Source: Lentisphaerota bacterium
GTDB taxonomy: Bacteria > Verrucomicrobiota > Lentisphaeria > Victivallales > Victivallaceae
NCBI GenBank assembly: GCA_015061545.1
Contig: SUWJ01000009.1
Location: 1 to 64,000 of the forward strand
Direction: 5' to 3'
Length of the DNA: 64,000 nt
Below, in pieces: positions 61,523-64,000 of this stretch. Position 1 is the first letter of the stretch. Every line of letters starts with the position of its first letter. The notes beneath the pieces are model-generated. The model was not told where the DNA came from. It saw nothing but the letters and a program-made list of their open reading frames with translations, and did no database searches. The position numbers and the translations under genes are program-made.

Positions 61523-63046
61523 TTACAAAAGTTTTACCCGGCGGATCTTATCGACATGAGACGGGTTGATTTCGTAAAAGCCATCGCCATCAGCTTCCGG
61601 CTGCCAGACGGTAGCCGCTTCGTAGATATTGAAGGCCTCAACCCCGGCTTCGCGCGACCAGGCGGAGAAACTTTGCGGCGTATCCATTACATGGATAAAC
61701 GGACATACGTTGACCGGAATTCCTGCCGCTTTGCAGGAACGCAACATAGCAAAATTTGCATTGGTAAAGCCATCTGTTACAATGTATTTGGCTGTTACTT
61801 CATCGGCAAGTTTTTCCTGAATCCAACGCTTGTAGTCCCAGAATATTTCCATCGGGCACGGATATTTGGCATCGCTGTCAAGCATAAAATCTTCAATATG
61901 TACGCTCATTATCCTGCCCGCATTGCGAACGATTCCAGAAACCTTGCGGAGCAACTCCGTATGCGCATTACCACGGGCGGTACGAACTGCTTCGCCGGTT
62001 CCGTAATCGCTCCAGAAGAGCGGAGAACTGTGCGAAGAAATCCGCAAATCAAGTCCGTCAAACCCCATTTGCATATCTTCTGTTACCCAGTCTTGGATAA
62101 ATTGCTGGAACACTTCATTTTCAGGGTTGGGGAATCCATGAATCCGGTCATTGAGTTCCAGCGAAACACCTAAAGCATGATGAGAAGCAGTATTAAAGTC
62201 AAAGAAACAACATGGCGGCATATCGCTGTTGTACAATCCGGATGGAATCCCGGGAAAATAATCAAATAACATGCCGCTTTCCAGAATATTTTCCACATTG
62301 CCCTGATGATCCAGATGATATGCCGTGGGCTTATAATAGCGCAACGGCTGGATTGCCAATGATCCCGGAACCTGGCAACCGTTTTTATCATAAAGAGTAA
62401 CAATATTTTTATATATATTGCCGCAAACAGCATCTTCTATTTGCAGAATAAAAAATGTTTCTCCTGCTGGCAGTTTAAACGATACATTGCTTGCGCCCTG
62501 CGGGACAATCTTGCTTTCGGCAAGCTGATAATTGCTGTTTTGTTTACTGCAGAAAAATTTGACAGTAACATCGGTCGACAACGGGGCCGAAAAATTAAGC
62601 GTCAAACTTTCGGCATCGCCATGCGGAGGCGCGGGAATTCGCTGGAGCATAACTTCCGGGTGCTCAATTCCAAACTTGGTAACGGAACCAAGCTGACAGC
62701 CGACAACCGGTACATAAGGCAGATCTTCCGGAACATCCTGGGATACTTCTGGTACTTGAATACCCATTTCGTAAGGCTTGATCAGGACAAATATTTCCAT
62801 GCCCAGTTCATGCGCAAATTCGATAGCCTTTTCCGCAATTTTATTATCAAAATTTTTGAGCGTAGCCTTTATATTTTCTGAAGTTTTGCGGCGGATGCTG
62901 TACTTCATTATTTCCAGCTGATCGATCCAGTATATTCGCTCGATTCCATTGCTGTGCAAGAGCGTAAAATATTTTTTCAATCGCGCCGGAGTCCAGACTG
63001 CCGCCGTCATTTCATCATAGAAATCAATAGTTACATAAAGTTTCAT
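61523..63046 (-). CDS. glycosidase-like TIM-barrel protein of unknown family
   Basis: This 507-residue protein without a signal peptide starts with KLYVTIDFYDEMTAAVWTPA, typical of a TIM-barrel first strand. An inserted beta-sandwich lies at about 140-230. Later motifs MGFDGLDLRISSHSSPLFWS and GRIMSVHIEDFMLDSDAKYP look like strand ends with catalytic Asp/Glu. I cannot name the family; a sugar-hydrolysing or -isomerising enzyme is the best guess. It is 69 nt after the esterase gene and 55 nt before the aldolase gene, in the same operon. Confidence 0.65.
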   Translation of the reverse strand: MKLYVTIDFYDEMTAAVWTPARLKKYFTLLHSNGIERIYWIDQLEIMKYSIRRKTSENIKATLKNFDNKIAEKAIEFAHELGMEIFVLIKPYEMGIQVPEVSQDVPEDLPYVPVVGCQLGSVTKFGIEHPEVMLQRIPAPPHGDAESLTLNFSAPLSTDVTVKFFCSKQNSNYQLAESKIVPQGASNVSFKLPAGETFFILQIEDAVCGNIYKNIVTLYDKNGCQVPGSLAIQPLRYYKPTAYHLDHQGNVENILESGMLFDYFPGIPSGLYNSDMPPCCFFDFNTASHHALGVSLELNDRIHGFPNPENEVFQQFIQDWVTEDMQMGFDGLDLRISSHSSPLFWSDYGTGEAVRTARGNAHTELLRKVSGIVRNAGRIMSVHIEDFMLDSDAKYPCPMEIFWDYKRWIQEKLADEVTAKYIVTDGFTNANFAMLRSCKAAGIPVNVCPFIHVMDTPQSFSAWSREAGVEAFNIYEAATVWQPEADGDGFYEINPSHVDKIRRVKLL

Positions 63047-63115
63047 AAAATCTTGAACTCTAAAATATTAAATACTTATCAACATCAATAATACTTCTCA
63101 CAAAGTATAACCTTA

Positions 63116-63868
63116 TTACCACCCCAAATCGCTTAAAAAGCGCCCGGCAAGTTCCGGCCACGATTTGATACTGTTAAACTTCTCATCAAAGTCCGGACAA
63201 TTACCAAACCCCAGACCGTGGCAGCCTTGCGGATAAATATGCAACTCAGTATGAATATTGAGTTTCTTCAAAGCCAAAAAGTATTCGATGCTGTTTTCCA
63301 CCGGAACCGCCTGATCAGGAGCGGTGTGCCAGATAAAAGCCGGCGGAGTATCTTTGTGGGCAACTTCCGGCCAACTGAAATCGCGGTAGGCTTCCGGCTC
63401 CAACTTATTACCGAAAAGATTGTGATAACTGCCCATGTGGGCATTGGCAGTCAAAGCCGAAAGCACCGGATAACAGAGCAGAGATGCATCCGGACGGGCC
63501 TCCGGACTCCCCGGCATATTGGATACCATACCCGCCAGATGACCACCTGCAGAAAAACCCATTACAGCGATCTTGTCGGGCTTTACATTCAGTTCTCCGG
63601 CGTGTTCGCGGGTATATTTGACCGCATTGCGCGCATCATCCAGCGGAACTGGATATGTTACCGGAGCAACCCGGTATCTGCACACAGCGGCATGAAAACC
63701 CAACTGCACAAAACGTTCTGCTACCGGTTCGGCTTCATACGAACCTAAAATCTCATATCCGCCTCCGGGAAAAACGATGACCATACCGCGTTCACCGCCA
63801 TCCGGATGCAGAAAATATTCAATCGTACAAGCCTGACCTTGTACAGTTTCACCTAATTGGATTTTCAT
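63116..63868 (-). CDS. alpha/beta-hydrolase, carbohydrate acetylesterase-like
   Basis: This 250-residue hydrolase (COG0657/BD-FAE type) has an oxyanion stretch MVIVFPGGGYEILGSYEAEP, the nucleophile elbow IAVMGFSAGGHLAGMVS (Ser about 111), an Asp in FIWHTAPDQAVPVENSIEYF and the catalytic His in PQGCHGLGFG. Enzymes of this type remove acetyl or feruloyl groups from xylan or similar glycans. It is 16 nt after the stop of the probable mannosidase gene. Confidence 0.87.
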   Translation of the reverse strand: MKIQLGETVQGQACTIEYFLHPDGGERGMVIVFPGGGYEILGSYEAEPVAERFVQLGFHAAVCRYRVAPVTYPVPLDDARNAVKYTREHAGELNVKPDKIAVMGFSAGGHLAGMVSNMPGSPEARPDASLLCYPVLSALTANAHMGSYHNLFGNKLEPEAYRDFSWPEVAHKDTPPAFIWHTAPDQAVPVENSIEYFLALKKLNIHTELHIYPQGCHGLGFGNCPDFDEKFNSIKSWPELAGRFLSDLGW

Positions 63869-63884
63869 TGTTTATTCTCCATCT

Positions 63885-64000
63885 TCAAAAGTATATCTTG
63901 AGCGTACGGATTTCAAAGGGCTTCATCGTTATTGCAGCCTTAAGATCACTTACTTCAACGATATTTTCTTCAGTCCATTCCATCAGATTGGTTTCCACCA
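63885..64000 (-). CDS. C-terminus of a probable alpha-mannosidase (GH38), gene continues off the right edge
   Basis: Only the last 37 codons are in the window. The peptide ends with ITMKPFEIRTLKIYF, which matches the very end of GH38 alpha-mannosidase-like proteins, where a basic KPFEIxT motif closes the C-terminal beta domain. The frame is open to the edge. The stop codon TGA is at 63885-63887, and the esterase gene begins 16 nt downstream. The call is tentative because so little is visible. Confidence 0.55.
   Translation of the reverse strand, partial: VETNLMEWTEENIVEVSDLKAAITMKPFEIRTLKIYF

Overview
The window looks like a chromosomal segment of a Gram-negative, polysaccharide-degrading member of the Lentisphaerota (Victivallales-like, PVC superphylum). 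This is inferred from family content, not from a database search. The pointers are a tandem pair of prepilin-like proteins with the [20 protein letters not shown] start and a C-terminal H-X9-DG motif, a GreA domain fused to a very large N-terminal region, a two-domain NDK protein, LpoB/YcfL/COG3014 lipoproteins, an L-Ara4N lipid A operon, and many carbohydrate-active enzymes with sugar-sensing regulators. There are no rRNA genes, insertion sequences, CRISPR arrays or intact phage genes. Gene density is high and most genes lie on the minus strand in long operons.

Layout. 0.2-8.4 kb: clpB; a zinc-ribbon protein with an Lrp/AsnC regulator, then a class I aminotransferase behind its own promoter with a repeated operator-like site; nagB; a secreted metallophosphoesterase. 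8.4-13.5 kb: arnC-arnA-arnB-arnD, with a terminator-like hairpin between arnA and arnB. 13.8-18 kb: a GH2 glycosidase, two identical tRNA-Asp genes, and a GAF-SpoIIE phosphatase. 18.1-19.1 kb: a double NDK protein. 19.3-28.2 kb: an eight-gene minus-strand envelope operon made of two paralogous SPFH proteins, two CsgG-like proteins, and COG3014, YcfL, LpoB and one further lipoprotein. 28.3-35.1 kb: a small lipoprotein with an AlbA_2 protein, an FAD oxidoreductase, an LptF/G permease, and the giant GreA fusion.

35.3-39.8 kb: a Gfo/Idh/MocA dehydrogenase and sugar isomerase pair divergent from an AraC regulator, then a DegT-type aminotransferase. 39.9-49.5 kb: a probable rhamnoside or plant-glycan locus (beta-propeller glycosidase, MFS porter, secreted protein, GntR/LacI-type regulator, GH78 rhamnosidase, LamG-like protein, DUF4434 protein). 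49.7-54.8 kb: tandem prepilin-like genes, a secreted alpha/alpha-barrel protein, a sodium:amino-acid symporter and tRNA-Gly(CCC). 55.2-57.3 kb: ilvC, an FCD-type GntR regulator and tRNA-Ser(GCU), followed by a decayed GIY-YIG nuclease fragment. 57.8-64 kb: a minus-strand operon running off the right edge (end of a probable GH38 mannosidase, esterase, TIM-barrel protein, HpaI-type aldolase, two SGNH hydrolases, a tyrosine-phosphatase lipoprotein).

Two themes recur. First, many promoters share a -35 of TTGCAA, TTGCAG or TTGCAT, 16-18 bp from a TATATT-like -10. Second, the SPFH/lipoprotein operon is the best candidate for an undescribed system: two membrane-anchored SPFH proteins, each with three N-terminal repeats recalling major vault protein, transcribed with an LpoB-like activator and several lipoproteins.
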